Below are positions 34,946 to 45,709 of a stretch of 64,000 bases of DNA, in pieces; position 1 is the first letter of the stretch, and the number at the start of each line of letters is the position of its first letter. The stretch comes from Agelas oroides. Lineage: Eukaryota; Porifera; Demospongiae; Agelasida; Agelasidae. The stretch spans positions 21,755,202-21,819,201 of the forward strand of contig OX422183.1 in the NCBI GenBank assembly GCA_949130485.1. Direction: 5' to 3'. A program made the translations under genes and the position numbers. Below the pieces are notes generated by a model. The model was not told where the DNA came from, did no database searches, and was given only the letters and a program-made list of their open reading frames with translations.

Positions 34946-35189
34946 CTGCACAATATGGTTGGCCAGCTATTTCACCTCATATGCATGCTAATGTCAATGA
35001 TGATTGATGAAAAATTATAACACTAGCTAAGAAGAATACAGCTATACACGGAAAATACAAATACTTTTGTAAATATTCAGCTGCCGTGCAGCATGCAAAA
35101 ACTATACAAAGTCACTTCAGTGCGTATACATACTCTCAGTACCAGAACCCTCACACTGAGCGGGTCTTGTACTGAGACCAGCATGTATT

Positions 35190-35310
35190 AGTCTCACGTG
35201 GCCACTTTTTTCTCCCTCCAGTTCAACAACAAGTTTGCTTTTAAATGGCCATTGGAGCTGATCATCATGTTCTCCTTTCATAATAGCGACACAAAGACTG
35301 AGGGGAAAAG
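35190..35310 (-). pseudogene. Unit B MATH-domain remnant
   Basis: The minus strand reads VAIMKGEHDDQLQWPFK-like sequence (CTTTCATAATAGCGACA... AATGGCCATTGGAGCTGATCA) matching the second MATH domain of units C and D. The rest of the domain is missing. Together with the Death ruin at 36 kb it marks a dead gene unit. Confidence 0.6.
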
Positions 35311-35954
35311 GAGGAGATATTTAGCTTGGACAAGTCAGCTAGCTTAATATTTTAGCAAGGAATTTGGTTACTACAGTTGTGCAGGTAACTATCAATTTTG
35401 GAAGAAGCTGATACTGTCTTGCTGTTGAATTATTGATGTAGTGCATAACTGTGACACGTGCTAGTATGGTTGCCAGCTAATATTTCGCAATCACGTGTAG
35501 TGAGGTGGGGGGGGCAATGGTTATACTAAATGTCAGTACAGTATTGCTGATAATAATTGACAGTTGCAACATGACTGTGTGATTACACTAACACTGATTA
35601 TACATGGATTCAATTGTAATGTGCACAATAGTTATAGAAACTACATTGTTGTGTAGGAAGTCATTCATTATAACAACTACAACTACATTATGTTTCATCA
35701 GAGGTGATATCAGGTTGTGTTCGTACTGTGTATTTTCTACACCTTTAGGTTTTGTGTCTCTGGGTATGAAGATCAGGAGTTTCTCCTTGGGGTGGGAAGT
35801 GGGAGACACTTCTTATACTACTATATTGGCAGTGTACTATATACTGCTGATGAAAGTCAGCGGTCACACCACGTGTGGTTACACTAATCTGACTGGATAT
35901 TCATAAAAACTACAACTATGCCTCATCAGAGATGCTATACTCCTACTGCACAGC
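35311..35954. other. Decayed unit B sequence
   Basis: About 35590-35950 aligns loosely with 53500-53770, the region 3' of the unit D Death exon (TGCTGATGAAGGTCAGC, CACACCAC, ATCTGACTGGAT). No coding frame. Confidence 0.5.
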
Positions 35955-36150
35955 TCTAGGTTTGTGTCTATCCTTTGCGAGTGCCTTGTATCCTCCACCT
36001 ACAGGGTCGCATCAAGCAGCCATTGCCAAGTTGGCTTGCCAAACCTCTTCACATTGTAGTTCCTCTTTGTCACCACTAAACTCGGGCAAGCAAAGGGGTC
36101 ACTAGTGTTACAAATTTGAATGCCATCCAGAATATTAGCCAAAACCTGCG
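35955..36150 (-). pseudogene. Unit B Death-domain exon remnant
   Basis: The minus strand reads ANILDGIQICNTSDPF and NVKRFGKPTWQWLLDA, clearly the second half of the array's Death domain. The first helices are lost and a GCATCAAGC change breaks the frame after WLLDA. It is a dead copy. Confidence 0.75.
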
Positions 36151-36523
36151 TTTGAAAGACAAAGAAATGCCAAAAATAAATTAAATACAGGGCTTGTACT
36201 ATATCATTGGCCTCTCCAATGGTCTGGGGCACACTTTGGAGGAGGGAGGCTACAAGGAGATTTGTACAAGATATTCACTTGTATAGAAAGTTCTAACTGA
36301 AACCCAGTCATGGGTCGTGACAAGTTATGCAATTCTGCTCTGGTTTACCTCCCAGTTACTTATACATTCAAGTTTTTTAGAATTAACAAATATATGCATT
36401 TCATGCATGTGGACAATACCATACTCATACATTGTTCATTCCACGGTAACAAGCGTGTGACGGTTTACAAAAGTTCTGTGAACTTTTGCAACTGGGTGCC
36501 CAAACGTCCCTTCTCCCTGACTT
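36151..36523. other. Non-coding stretch
   Basis: No feature was recognised. Confidence 0.35.
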
Positions 36524-36772
36524 CACTAACTCTAACAACCCTAACTCTAACCCATGCAACCCTAACTCTAACCCCAACCCTAACCCTAACTGTAACCCAA
36601 CTCTAACTCTAACCTAACTCTAACCATAACCCAACTCTAACTCTAACTCTAACTCTAACCCAACCCCAACTCCAACTCTAACTCTAACCCTAACCCTAAC
36701 TCTAACTCTAACCCAACCCCAACTCTAACCCCAACTCTAACCATAACTCTAGCCCTATAGCTAACTCTAACT
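36524..36772. repeat. Interstitial telomere-like array (CCCTAA/CTCTAA variants)
   Basis: About 250 bp of degenerate CTAACC/CTAACT units with several perfect CCCTAACCCTAA runs. Animal telomeres are TTAGGG; here the array is internal and diverged. Confidence 0.8.
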
Positions 36773-36783
36773 CTGTCTTTTAA

Positions 36784-37665
36784 CCCTTTAAACACTGAAT
36801 TTTTTCCACTGGAGATTAGTTTTAGCCTAAACATGCCTTTAACGCACCGTATCTCCATTTCTGTCAAAGCTCTGACTCCAAAACTGAGCCCAACTCCACT
36901 TCCAGCCTCAGCAAGCAGACACGTGACATTAACCACGCCCCCTCATTAACGAGCATGCAATGGTCAGCACTCTCGATTGGCAAACACCCGCTTAGAGCCC
37001 AAGAAGCCTTCCCTGCCAGAAATGAACCCCCTGAAAGGTGAGAGTAGCATTTTCTAAGCCTGCTCATGCAGCCAGGCCAAGAGTTGGCCCACCCGGTGCC
37101 AACCACGGTCCTTTTGCAGCCAAGCCTAGCAGCTGCCATGTGCACAGCACCCTGCGGGTGACCCCACCCACCTCCCCCTGTCCCACCCGGTGCCAACCAC
37201 GGTCCTTTTGCAGCCAAGCCTAGCAGCTGCCATGTGCACAGCACCCTGCGGGTGACCCCACCCACCTCCCCCTGTCCCACCCGGTGCCAACCACGGTCCT
37301 TTTGCAGCCAAGCCTAGCAGCTGCCATGTGCACAGCACCCTGCGGGTGACCCCACCCACCTCCCCCTGTCCCACCCGGTGCCAACCACGGTCCTTTTGCA
37401 GCCAAGCCTAGCAGCTGCCATGTGCACAGCACCCTGCGGGTGACCCCACCCACCTCCCCCTGTCCCACCCGGTGCCAACCACGGTCCTTTTGCAGCCAAG
37501 CCTAGCAGCTGCCATGTGCACAGCACCCTGCGGGTGACCCCACCCACCTCCCCCTGTCCCACCCTTTCTGCTGACGCAGAACCTGCGCGCCAGCGCGCAG
37601 AGTCTATCTTTTCTGCCCAGTGCGCAGTATGACGTTATCAAAAGTGTACTATAGGGTTTAAAGGG
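36784..37665. mobile_element. TTAA-target element enclosing a 94-bp minisatellite
   Basis: TTAA (36780-36783) then CCCTTTAAAC at the left; GTTTAAAGGG then TTAA (37666-37669) at the right. Only about 10 bp of arm is perfect. The interior is dominated by the tandem array at 37089-37564. Confidence 0.55.
37089..37564. repeat. Minisatellite, 94-bp unit, about 5 copies
   Basis: Five nearly identical units start CCCACCCGGTGCCAACCACG. Because 94 is not a multiple of 3, the same peptide appears as several staggered minus-strand frames; this is a repeat artefact and not a gene. Confidence 0.95.
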
Positions 37666-37669
37666 TTAA

Positions 37670-38558
37670 GTCGGCAATTTAACATAATGGACGAGTAAAA
37701 TTTTCACTCCGCATTCTATGAATAGATTGTCCAAGTTGATTTGCTGTGTGTATCGTGTGGTGGATTTTGATGTGTCTGCTATTTGTAGAAGTATAAACTA
37801 TGTATGGAAATCTTGGCAGTATGTTAGCAGGCAGTCAGCTAGTCCAGCTTCCTAGGTAGAACAAATGTTTCATTTGTGCAAGGACTTGTGAATGGGCTGC
37901 TCAAAGGCAATAGAGAGTGAAAATCCCTGCTAGCTAGACATGTATGTTCTGTATGTTGTGATCTGGTAATGCACTGGAGAAGCCTTACGTTTGGCTAGCT
38001 ACATGATGCACTGTGGGTTCACCAATATCAGTAGGCAGTGACCGATAAACTGGGATGAGACTAGGAAGCAACAGAAAATTACGTGTGCGGGAGGGGGGAA
38101 GGTGGAGGGGGGAACGTGGAGGGGGAAAGGGGAGGGGGAGGGGAGTGGGGGCTGGGGAGGGGGTAAGGGTCGAGGAGCAAGGCAGCAAGCTGTGTCCAAG
38201 TTCAAATAGAAGACCATATCATCGATTGACTTCCTATTCACAGTCTGAAAATGAGGCTCAGCTAAATAAAATGTTGGTGGTTTTGAACATACCCAGCATA
38301 GAGGAAAGGCAATCTGCTGATGTGTAACAGTTTAGGATTTTACAGAAGCTAAAGTGGATAAGTGGATCTTTCCAGGACATTAGTCTTGTGCAGTCACACA
38401 CGTATAGTAGTGTAGGAATTTAGCATTTTTTAAGTAAAAGTTCATGCATATATGTATAGTATAACTGGAATCAGTAATACTGATCATGAAAATGGTTAAG
38501 TTTAGATTAGCAGCTTCAACAGTAGTTTATTGTTTCAACGTCTACAACTCCAACACAG
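37670..38558. other. Non-coding with G-rich tract
   Basis: 38085-38170 is a GGGGGA/GGAGGG-rich purine tract. No gene was recognised. Confidence 0.4.
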
Positions 38559-38934
38559 TCAAAGGTATTTACTATTCAACTTGGTATATGCACATGCGAA
38601 ATGCAACTTAGAAACATATAAGGAGAATCCTACTGCCTTCACTCTGAGTCGCAAGCATTCATCCTGGATCGTATTCTGTGTTTGTGGTGGGGTTGTAAGG
38701 CAGTGAAGAATGTGAGATGAACTGCTGGTTGCCAAATCTTGGTCCTCTAACTGTTTTCTCATCAGTTATTCTGTTAATACAATCTATATCAGTGAAATCA
38801 AAGGTCACTTCATGGTGTCCCTTGTCCTCCCTCCAATTTACCATTTCAACAACAATTTTGCCCTTAAATGGCCATTGGAGCTGATCATCGTGTTCCCCTT
38901 TCACAACAGCGACAAAGACTGAGACGTGAGTACC
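38559..38934 (-). pseudogene. Unit C second MATH domain, 3' part (split by retrotransposon)
   Basis: The frame continues from the other side of the Ty3/gypsy insertion: MKGEHDDQLQWPFKGKIVVE, NWREDKGHHEVTFDF, then FGNQQFISHSSLPYN. Compared with unit D, one extra base near 38668 turns the EYLQDDCLRLRVK end into EYDPG and a stop. The original frame (DECLRLRVKAV) is readable just downstream. With the transposon inside the domain, this copy cannot encode a full second MATH domain. Confidence 0.8.
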
Positions 38935-38939
38935 CTTAC

Positions 38940-39119
38940 TGTCGTGTTTTACATGGGTTCACTTGGATTTATTCAGAACACCAAGAGAGAGATATGTACA
39001 GAGAGGACATGAGGACACACTGACTCTGTTGCACATGCGCACAAAACTAAAAATATGCATGACATAAGAATGACATCATGCACGCCATGATACAACTCAA
39101 TATCTGTAACTACACCACA
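38940..39119 (-). repeat. 3' LTR of the Ty3/gypsy element
   Basis: 180 bp, ending TG...CA in the usual way. On the minus strand it contains AATAAA (about 38967-38972), a poly(A) signal. Identical to the other LTR except at 39021. Confidence 0.95.
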
Positions 39120-39205
39120 GTTCCCTTCCCACTAAGAGGGGAAGTTGTACATAACAAAAATATATATATATTTCACTAATATCAACATTCAAGTTCAGTT
39201 CAGTC

Positions 39206-40850
39206 TTAATAGTACCTTTGGGGTCGTTGACGAACCCTGCTGGGATATCTCTTTTCTGGCTCAGGCTCAACACTCGCATCCTGGCCATTTCCATTAGCTC
39301 CACTATCGTTTGGAGTTTCGGTCGGATTGCTCATTCCAGCTGGTTCGAATTCTGTATCTACCGTTCCTGATTGGTCAGGCGATTCCTGATTCAGTGTTTC
39401 ACTCTCTGCAGGAGTAGTGTCTTCTAATGGCACATCTTCCTCATCTTGTGAGGTGACAGACACTCCATCTCGAAGCTGGTCGATGTGTCTTCGCCAGATT
39501 ACACCCGAGTCCAGTCGCACTGCATATGATAACGGTCCTTTCCTCTCCACCACCACTGCGAACTCCCACTTGGGGCCACTTCCATAGTTCCTAGCCATAA
39601 CCTTATCACCAGTTTTGTACTCGCGTAACTTTGCACGAGAATCATGGCCCAGTTTCTGTGCTGCTTGCTTCTCTCCCACATAAGCAGCATTGTCGGGTCT
39701 TAGCAAATCTAGCCTGGTGCGAAGTTCTCGCTTCAAAAACAAACTGCAAGGAGTCCGATTAGTGGTGCTGTGTGGTGTGGTACGATAACTGAATAGAAAA
39801 TTGACCAACCTCTGATTAAAAGATCTGCCACTCTGTTCACTTGCTTGTAAGGCTCTTTTGAATGTTTGAACGAAACGTTCAGCCAACCCGTTGGTTGAAG
39901 GATGATACGGTGTACTTCTAATGTGTTTGATGCAATTTCGTCTCATAAATTCAGCGAATTCTTCCGAGGTAAACTGGGGACCGTTGTCCGATACCACTTG
40001 CTCTAGAATTCCGTATGATCCAAACAGTGTTCTCATCACTTCAATAGTCTTTTCAGCAGTGGTCGATTTCATCTCCACGACTTCCGGCCATTTGGAATGT
40101 GCATCAATGAGCACAAAAAACATTCGACCTTTAAATGGACCGGCAAAATCGATGTGTATACGTTGCCAGGGGCAGGAGGGCCACACCCATGGGTGAAGGG
40201 GGGCAACTGCAGGCATGCTCCTAGTCAACTTGCATGCTCGACACTCTCTCGCTGTCTGTTCCAGTGACTTGTCTAATCCTGGCCACCAAACATAGCTTCT
40301 TGCATTTGCCTTCATCCTGGCAATGCCTTGGTGGTCACGATGAAGCTCGTTGAGCACATCCTCCTGCAATCTCTTGGGGACAATTACTCTGATGCCCCAT
40401 AACAGGCAATCTCCTTCCACAGTAATCTCGTTCCGTCGATACCAATACGGTTTGAGACATTCCTGGACTTGATGTGGCCATCCCGACTTTGTAAATCGGC
40501 GAACTTTGCTGAGTATGGGATCTGTTCGTGTAGCTTTTCCTAACTGCTCTGCTGTGACTGGCAGTGAGTCCAGTTGTGCTACTGTAAAGACATCAGCGGC
40601 ATTCAATTTGGGAGATTTCACATTTGGAAGAGGCAGTCGGGACAGTCCATCCGCGTTTCCGTGCTCTTGCGTGCACTTGAACTCAATCTCGTACCGGTAA
40701 GCGGACAAGATGATGGCCCAGCATTGTAGACGTGCTGCCGCTAGGGAGGGTATGCCCTTTTTAGGGTTGAGGATTGTGGTTAGTGGTTTGTGGTCAGTGA
40801 CCAATGTGAACATCCTTCCATAGAGATACTGGTGGAAATGTTTTACTCAT
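39206..40850 (-). CDS. Ty3/gypsy pol 3' part: RNase H end, integrase
   Basis: The open frame begins inside RNase H ([13 protein letters not shown]) and runs to the end of integrase. The HHCC zinc-binding domain has H158 and H161, then C191 and C194 (numbering from 40813). The core has D222 (HIDFAGPF), D276 ([10 protein letters not shown]) and E312 (NGLAERF), a DD35E arrangement. A GPF/GPY-like tail and an acidic, Pro/Glu-rich C-terminus follow. Integrase inserts the cDNA into host DNA. The frame is broken from the upstream RT-RNase H near 40840. Confidence 0.9.
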
Positions 40851-41091
40851 AGATGAGTGCTAAGGCCTCCTTTTCCAACTGTGCGTAATTACGCTCTGCG
40901 AAGGTCAAAGTCCTCGATGCAAATGCCACTGGTTGCTCACTCCCGTCTGGATAAACATGAGAAATAACAGCGCCTATCCCGTAGGCCGAGGCGTCAGCTG
41001 CCAACTTGATTGGAAGTTTGGGATCGTAGTGTGCTAAAACTTGAGAGGAGACAAGGCTATCTTTAGCTTGTTGAAAGGCCTCCGCACATTC

Positions 41092-41379
41092 TCATGTCCA
41101 TTCCCAGCGAACCTCTTTTCTGAGTAACTGGTTGAGTGGGTGGAGGATGGTAGCTAAATTGGAGATAAACTTGGAATAATAGTTCAAAAGTCCCAAAAAC
41201 GATCGCAATTGTTGCTCATTCTCAGGTTCAGGTGCTTGAACAATAGCGGCTACTTTGCTCGGTAGGGTGTGCAGTCCATCTGCATCCACTTGATGGCCCA
41301 GATACTCAACTGCTGGTTGGCAGAAATCGCACTTGCTTCTCTTAACCCTAAGCTCATACTCCTGCAATCTCTGGAGCAC
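41092..41379 (-). CDS. Ty3/gypsy RT thumb/connection segment, frame-separated
   Basis: It contains RVKRSKCDFCQPAVEYLGH and LRSFLGLLNYYSKFI, the typical end of the gypsy RT. It is out of frame with the upstream RT and closes at a TGA after WEWT (about 41089-41091); RNase H-like sequence continues in the same frame after that stop. Confidence 0.85.
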   Translation of the reverse strand: MLQRLQEYELRVKRSKCDFCQPAVEYLGHQVDADGLHTLPSKVAAIVQAPEPENEQQLRSFLGLLNYYSKFISNLATILHPLNQLLRKEVRWEWT

Positions 41380-43193
41380 TCTCTCTCGAGCCTTTCCAGG
41401 TGTTCCTCGTCAGTTGGACCCGTCACGAGGATATCGTCAATATAGCAAATGACTCCTTCAATGCCTTGCAAAATCATATCCATGGCCCGTTGGAACATAG
41501 CCGGGGCCGAGGCCACTCCGAAAGGTAAGCGTGTATACTGGTATAACCCTAGATGTGTGTTGATCGTGAGACACTTTGCTGACCCTTCGTCTAGTACCAT
41601 CTGTTGGTATGCCTGGGATAGATCCAGTTTAGAATAGGTCTTTCCATTAGCCAGCGTAGCAAACAGATCATCTGGCCTTGGCAGGGGATATTGGTCGACA
41701 TCCAAACACTGATTCACTGTCACTTTGTAATCCCCACACACTCTGACCTTTCCATCTTTCTTAGGGACAGGGACAATGGGCGCAGCCCAATCACTATGAT
41801 CAACCCTTTTCAGAATTCCCTTTTTCTCTAGCCTGTTAAGCTCCTGTTCAACAGCTTCCTTGAGTGCAAAGGGCACCGTGCGAGGGCGATGAAACTTGGG
41901 GGTGGCATTCTCTTTCAGCTTGAGCTTGGCCTTGATTGTTTTCATGGTTCCTAGCTCATCCTGGAACACCTCGTCGTAGCGCTTCAACATCTGGTTCAAT
42001 CGTGTCTGGTTCATGTCCATAGCTGCTAGTCCAATTTCTTTCCAATTAAGGCGGATGCTGGTTAGCCACTCTCTCCCCAAAAGACATGGACCTTCCTGTC
42101 TCGTGACATACAAGGTAAGCTTCTTCTTTTGCTCACCATAGGTTACCATCACCTGCACTTCTCCCTGAACCGGGATGACTTCTGAAGTGTATGTCCTCAG
42201 AATAACTGTGGTTTTCCTTATCTTGATCCTTGGCAAAACCTGTTTGAGCTTCTTGTACGATATCAAAGAAACAGCGGCACCCGTGTCCACCTCCATCGAC
42301 AGTGGCTTGCCATTGATTCGTACTTCCACACGTATGGGTTTAGTCGACGATTTTCCCACCATGTATACACCGACACTACTATCAGAGTCCTCATCGCTCT
42401 GATCCTTGACTACCCACTTTGTCCTCTCTTTTCCTCTGGGAGTGGCTCCATTCCTTCCCTTTCTTTGAAACTGTTTGCCACTCTTACAGGCTCTTTTGAT
42501 GTGTCCCTTTTTGCCACAAGTGTGACAGGTGGCCTCCTTGAAACGACAATCATTAGCTTTGTGGTTCGTTAACCCACAGCGATAACAGGCCTCCTTTTTA
42601 GGCGGGGACGTCACTTTATGCAAGACACTGTTTCCACTGGGAAGGTGCTCAGTGGCTCTCATTTGCGCGTCCTTTGATGCTGTCTCGTGACTTTGTGCCA
42701 GCTCCATAGCTTTTGCGAAGGTGAGTGTCTTCTCTTGAAACAACCGTTTTCGGGTACTCTCGCTACGAAGGCCACATACAAATCGATCGCGTAGGGACTC
42801 TTCGAGGAAATCCGTCGTGTCCTCGAACTTACAGTGAACAGTGAGCTGTCTGAGCCCTGCCACGTACGATGCTATACTCTCTCCTGGTGCCTGTTCTCGT
42901 CTATGAAATCGATACCGTTCGGCGATAACGCTTGGGGTAGGTTCGAAATGATTCTTCAACAGAGTTTTGATCTCCGCGAGAGTCTTCTACTTGGGAGCCT
43001 TCGGGGCAACTAGGCTTCGCAATAGCCCGTACGTCTTGGCTCCAATGTTGCTGAGTAAGACAGGGACCTTTTTTTCGTCCGCGACGTCATTAGCGTCAAA
43101 GTAGAGTTCTGCTCGCTCCAGGTAAGCGGTAACAGTCTCATTTTCAGCGTCAAACTCGTATAGCTGCCCATAGCGTATCGAAGTCGCCACCAT
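41250..43193 (-). CDS. Ty3/gypsy gag-protease-RT frame with one internal stop
   Basis: The start at 43193 gives a capsid-like gag, interrupted by one TAG at 42987-42989 in the same frame. Two CCHC knuckles follow (CYRCGLTNHKANDC, CHTCGKKGHIKRAC), then an aspartic protease active site (EVDTGAAVSLIS) and RT (KLDLSQAYQQM, LPFGVASAPAMFQ, YIDDILVTG). The frame ends by frameshift after ERLER. The ATG lies only 12 bases from the 5' LTR edge and overlaps the probable primer-binding site (TGGCGACGATGG). Confidence 0.9.
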
Positions 43194-43205
43194 CGTCGCC
43201 AGTTC

Positions 43206-43385
43206 TGTCGTGTTTTACATGGGTTCACTTGGATTTATTCAGAACACCAAGAGAGAGATATGTACAGAGAGGACATGAGGACACACGGACTCTGTTGCAC
43301 ATGCGCACAAAACTAAAAATATGCATGACATAAGAATGACATCATGCACGCCATGATACAACTCAATATCTGTAACTACACCACA
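43206..43385 (-). repeat. 5' LTR of the Ty3/gypsy element
   Basis: 180 bp, matching 38940-39119 except one base. The element's transcript should start within it and run leftward. Confidence 0.95.
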
Positions 43386-43390
43386 CTTAC

Positions 43391-44050
43391 CACTGCCATA
43401 GCCTTTGGAATCCACACCCAGGCACAGTTTGTAGCCTTTTTGGTGCGTGTAGAATGGAGTGCTGTAGCATTTATTGTCAAATTGCCTGCGTTTAGAGAAT
43501 TCTGTCAGGGTGAACTCATAGACTGATTGGGAAGGAGTAAGGGGGTCTTGCCAGGATGGAATCTTGAGGACTTGAGGAGTGTAGTAGACTGCTATTGCCT
43601 TCACTCTCAGGCACAGACAGTCATCCTGAATATACTGTGTGTTGGTGGCAGAGTTATATAACAGGGACAAGTGGGAGATGAACTGATTACGTCCCAGTTT
43701 GCATTCATCCATGCTGTGGCCATTGACTCTGTAGTAACCATCCATCTTAGCGAAAGAAAAAGTGTCTTCGTGGTGTCCCTTGTCTTCCTTCCAGTTACAT
43801 AGCTCAACAACAACATCACCTTCGAATGGCCACTTGAGTTGGTCATCATATTCTCCTCTCATAAGTGTAGCGTAGATTGACACATGAGTGCCTTTACCAT
43901 TATTTCTGCCATTGGCAAACACAGAGAGATGCAATTTGTAGCCTCTTGGGTGCGTGTAGAATGGAGGGCTCAAGTATTCACTGTTTTGTTTCATATATGT
44001 TGAGAAATTTGCTACCATGAATTGACACATTGACTGATTGTCAGTAAGCA
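43391..44050 (-). pseudogene. Unit C MATH exon, 5' part: first MATH domain and start of the second
   Basis: A TTTCAG acceptor precedes 44050. The first TRAF-type MATH domain reads FYTHPRGYKLHLSVFANG, GTHVSIYATLMRGEYDDQL, KWPFEGDVVVELCNWKED and NQFISHLSLLYN, ending DDCLCLRVKA (about 43600). A linker (IPSWQDPLTPSQSVYEFT) leads into the second MATH domain (FYTHQKGYKLCLGVDSKG), which stops at the CTTAC target site. TRAF MATH domains bind receptor or adaptor peptides and trimerise in signalling. The same exon in unit D is uninterrupted. Broken by the retrotransposon and by a frameshift in its 3' part. Confidence 0.85.
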
Positions 44051-44195
44051 CTGAAAGTCAAAATATAAATCATACTTTTGCCTCAGGTGACTCCATCTTG
44101 AGGGCAACACCTTCTGTGCTTTTGGACATTGGGGAGGTTTCAGTGAGGCTTCTTCCTGGAGGGGGAGAGCAGCATTAGTAAAGTATGGACCAGGT
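44041..44195 (-). repeat. Intron segment shared with unit A (16.63-16.78 kb)
   Basis: It matches 16630-16780 over about 130 bp including the acceptor region, as described there. It links the MATH-type unit C to the GTPase-type unit A. Confidence 0.65.
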
Positions 44196-45004
44196 TGCAT
44201 GTTTTCCCAAGAAGATGTGTGAATGCCATTTGTGCATCCTGTTTAGCTAAATGACTTCCTGAGTATTCCTGTGACTTTAATATTCCCAGCAGAATGCTTT
44301 GGGCTGATAGGCAGCAAGCAGAAAGTAGCCTTAAACTGAGTTGCTCACTGTCATTTTCCAAAATAAACTACTCTCGCAAGCCAGACCCACCAACCCCAGC
44401 ATCGCAGATCGCTTCCAGCATGCGTTCCCGTGCACAATACTGAAAGTGATCCACGCTGTGTATTGATTGGGCCTAAGCTTGCTGGACTGTTGACTGCCAA
44501 GTGCTGACTAGGCAGTGGCTTTCAAATCTCAAATAATGCATACTATTACATGACCAGTCGGCTATGTGTGTATGAGTTGTGCATGCATGCACTCGGTATA
44601 GGCCCTAGCCGATGGAGATGGTTTCCAGTTCCTGTAAGCTCAGCAAGCGATGAGGATTACGATGATGACCCTCCTCTCAAGAAGCTCTGTGTGTTTCTCT
44701 GTATGCCTCAGAATGCACCAGAATGCGCCTCAGAACACCTAAAATTTCCTGGGGGAGCATCCCCCCAGACCCCTAGAGTGAAGCACTGCAGGGCGGCCAT
44801 GTTCTCTACTTCAGCTACCCCACCCCTCCCCCCAGATAAAAAACGTTATGTATGGCCCTGCAAACTATGATAATTATTATTCCAACCATCAGTAGTTCAC
44901 AGCCAGTGTCAGCTAATACGGTATGTGTTTGAACTACTTGCACATTGTTGACAGCATTTGTATCATGCCATTATCTCGGTCATCAGAGAAACAATTGGTA
45001 TTAC
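44196..45004. other. Unit C intron
   Basis: A dispersed GC-rich motif (AAATTTCCTGGGGGAGCATC, 44752-44771) resembles, in inverse orientation, one at 61835-61878. A plus-strand frame (44550-44870) looks fortuitous. Confidence 0.4.
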
Positions 45005-45075
45005 TTGGATTTTGTCAACTCTTTGTGGACTGGACAGTGTCTGCTGAATCACTGGCAACACTGATGTCAGTGGTA
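45005..45075 (-). CDS. Unit C short linker exon (putative)
   Basis: The acceptor TTACTGCAG precedes 45075 and a donor CAA|GTAATA follows 45005. In phase 1 after the Death exon it reads VPLTSVLPVIQQTLSSPQRV. It aligns with the unit A linker. The visible donor leaves phase 0, while the MATH exon needs phase 1, so an additional exon or another donor must be used, or the gene is dead. Confidence 0.5.
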
Positions 45076-45412
45076 CTGCAGTAAGAGGGGCAAATTATTT
45101 TCCAGGCCCACCATTGTTATGTATGCTGCAAAGCAATACAGTTGTAAGTAGTACATGTGTGCACACCATGCAAGATCCTATCATATAATATGATACCATT
45201 CCTATCTGTGTTACATAGGCCCACCACAGGTTTTGCTGGATTGCAGAACATTTGTTAGCTACCAGGTTTTGAAGGCCAGAAGTACACAAAATTATTGATG
45301 TAAATCATGTGAACATTTACTCAAGGTAGGACTGAGTACATAAACCTTACAATTAAATGAAAATGTGCCAGAAAAAGGAGTAGCTAGTGAGATTTGATAC
45401 CACTTGCCATAC

Positions 45413-45709
45413 CTCTAAGTTTGTGTCTCCTGGCTATGTCCCTTGCCAGTGCCATGTGTCCTCCACCTGCAGGGTCACCCACTACATCCACCAACCACTT
45501 CCAAGTTGGCTCACCAAACCTCTGCACATTGTAATTCCTCTTTAGCCACTCTGTCACCACTAAACTCAGGCAAGCAGAAGGCTGACCAATGTTACTAGCT
45601 TGAATGCCATTCAGAATATTAGGATTCAATCGCAAAGCAATTCCAATGTCGTACCAATTTGCAGAAACTTGGTTCAGCTCTTTTTTCACATCAAAGAGAT
45701 CGTCAAAAC
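45413..45709 (-). CDS. Unit C Death-domain exon
   Basis: Acceptor TATTAAG before 45709 and donor AGAG|GTATGG after 45413. It encodes FDDLFDVKKELNQVSANWYD, LRLNPNILNGI, ACLSLVVTEWLKRNYNVQRF, EPTWKWLVDVV and ALARDIARRHKLRG, a complete Death fold. Exon 1 (46663-46741) joins in phase (NPL-G-FDDLF). It is close to the unit D domain and intact, even though the gene's MATH part is disrupted; a truncated Death-only product is possible. Confidence 0.85.

Larger units (their letters stand above)
38940..43385 (-). mobile_element. Ty3/gypsy LTR retrotransposon, young, in a MATH exon
   Basis: A 4446-bp element with two 180-bp LTRs, transcribed leftward, flanked by the 5-bp target duplication CTTAC (38935-38939, 43386-43390). 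Gene order is gag, protease, RT, RNase H, integrase, as in Ty3/gypsy. The LTRs differ at one base (39021 against 43287), so insertion was recent. A purine-rich tract (GTGGGAAGGGAAC on the minus strand) abuts the 3' LTR. Lesions: an in-frame stop in gag (42987-42989), frame loss near 41380-41395, a stop near 41089-41091 and frame loss near 40835-40850. It is not autonomous as read. Confidence 0.95.

Noticed and set aside
36864..37641. Repeated minus-strand peptide MGQGEVGGVTRRVL in staggered frames
   Set aside because: It arises from a 94-bp minisatellite; the unit length is not divisible by 3 and no splice context is present.
39499..42402. Short plus- and minus-strand frames within the Ty3/gypsy element
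   Set aside because: They overlap well-supported gag-pol frames and show no protein-like motifs.
44550..44870. Plus-strand frame with ASDEDYDDDPPLKKL
   Set aside because: It lies within the unit C intron, ends in a dispersed repeat motif and has no homologue in units A or D.
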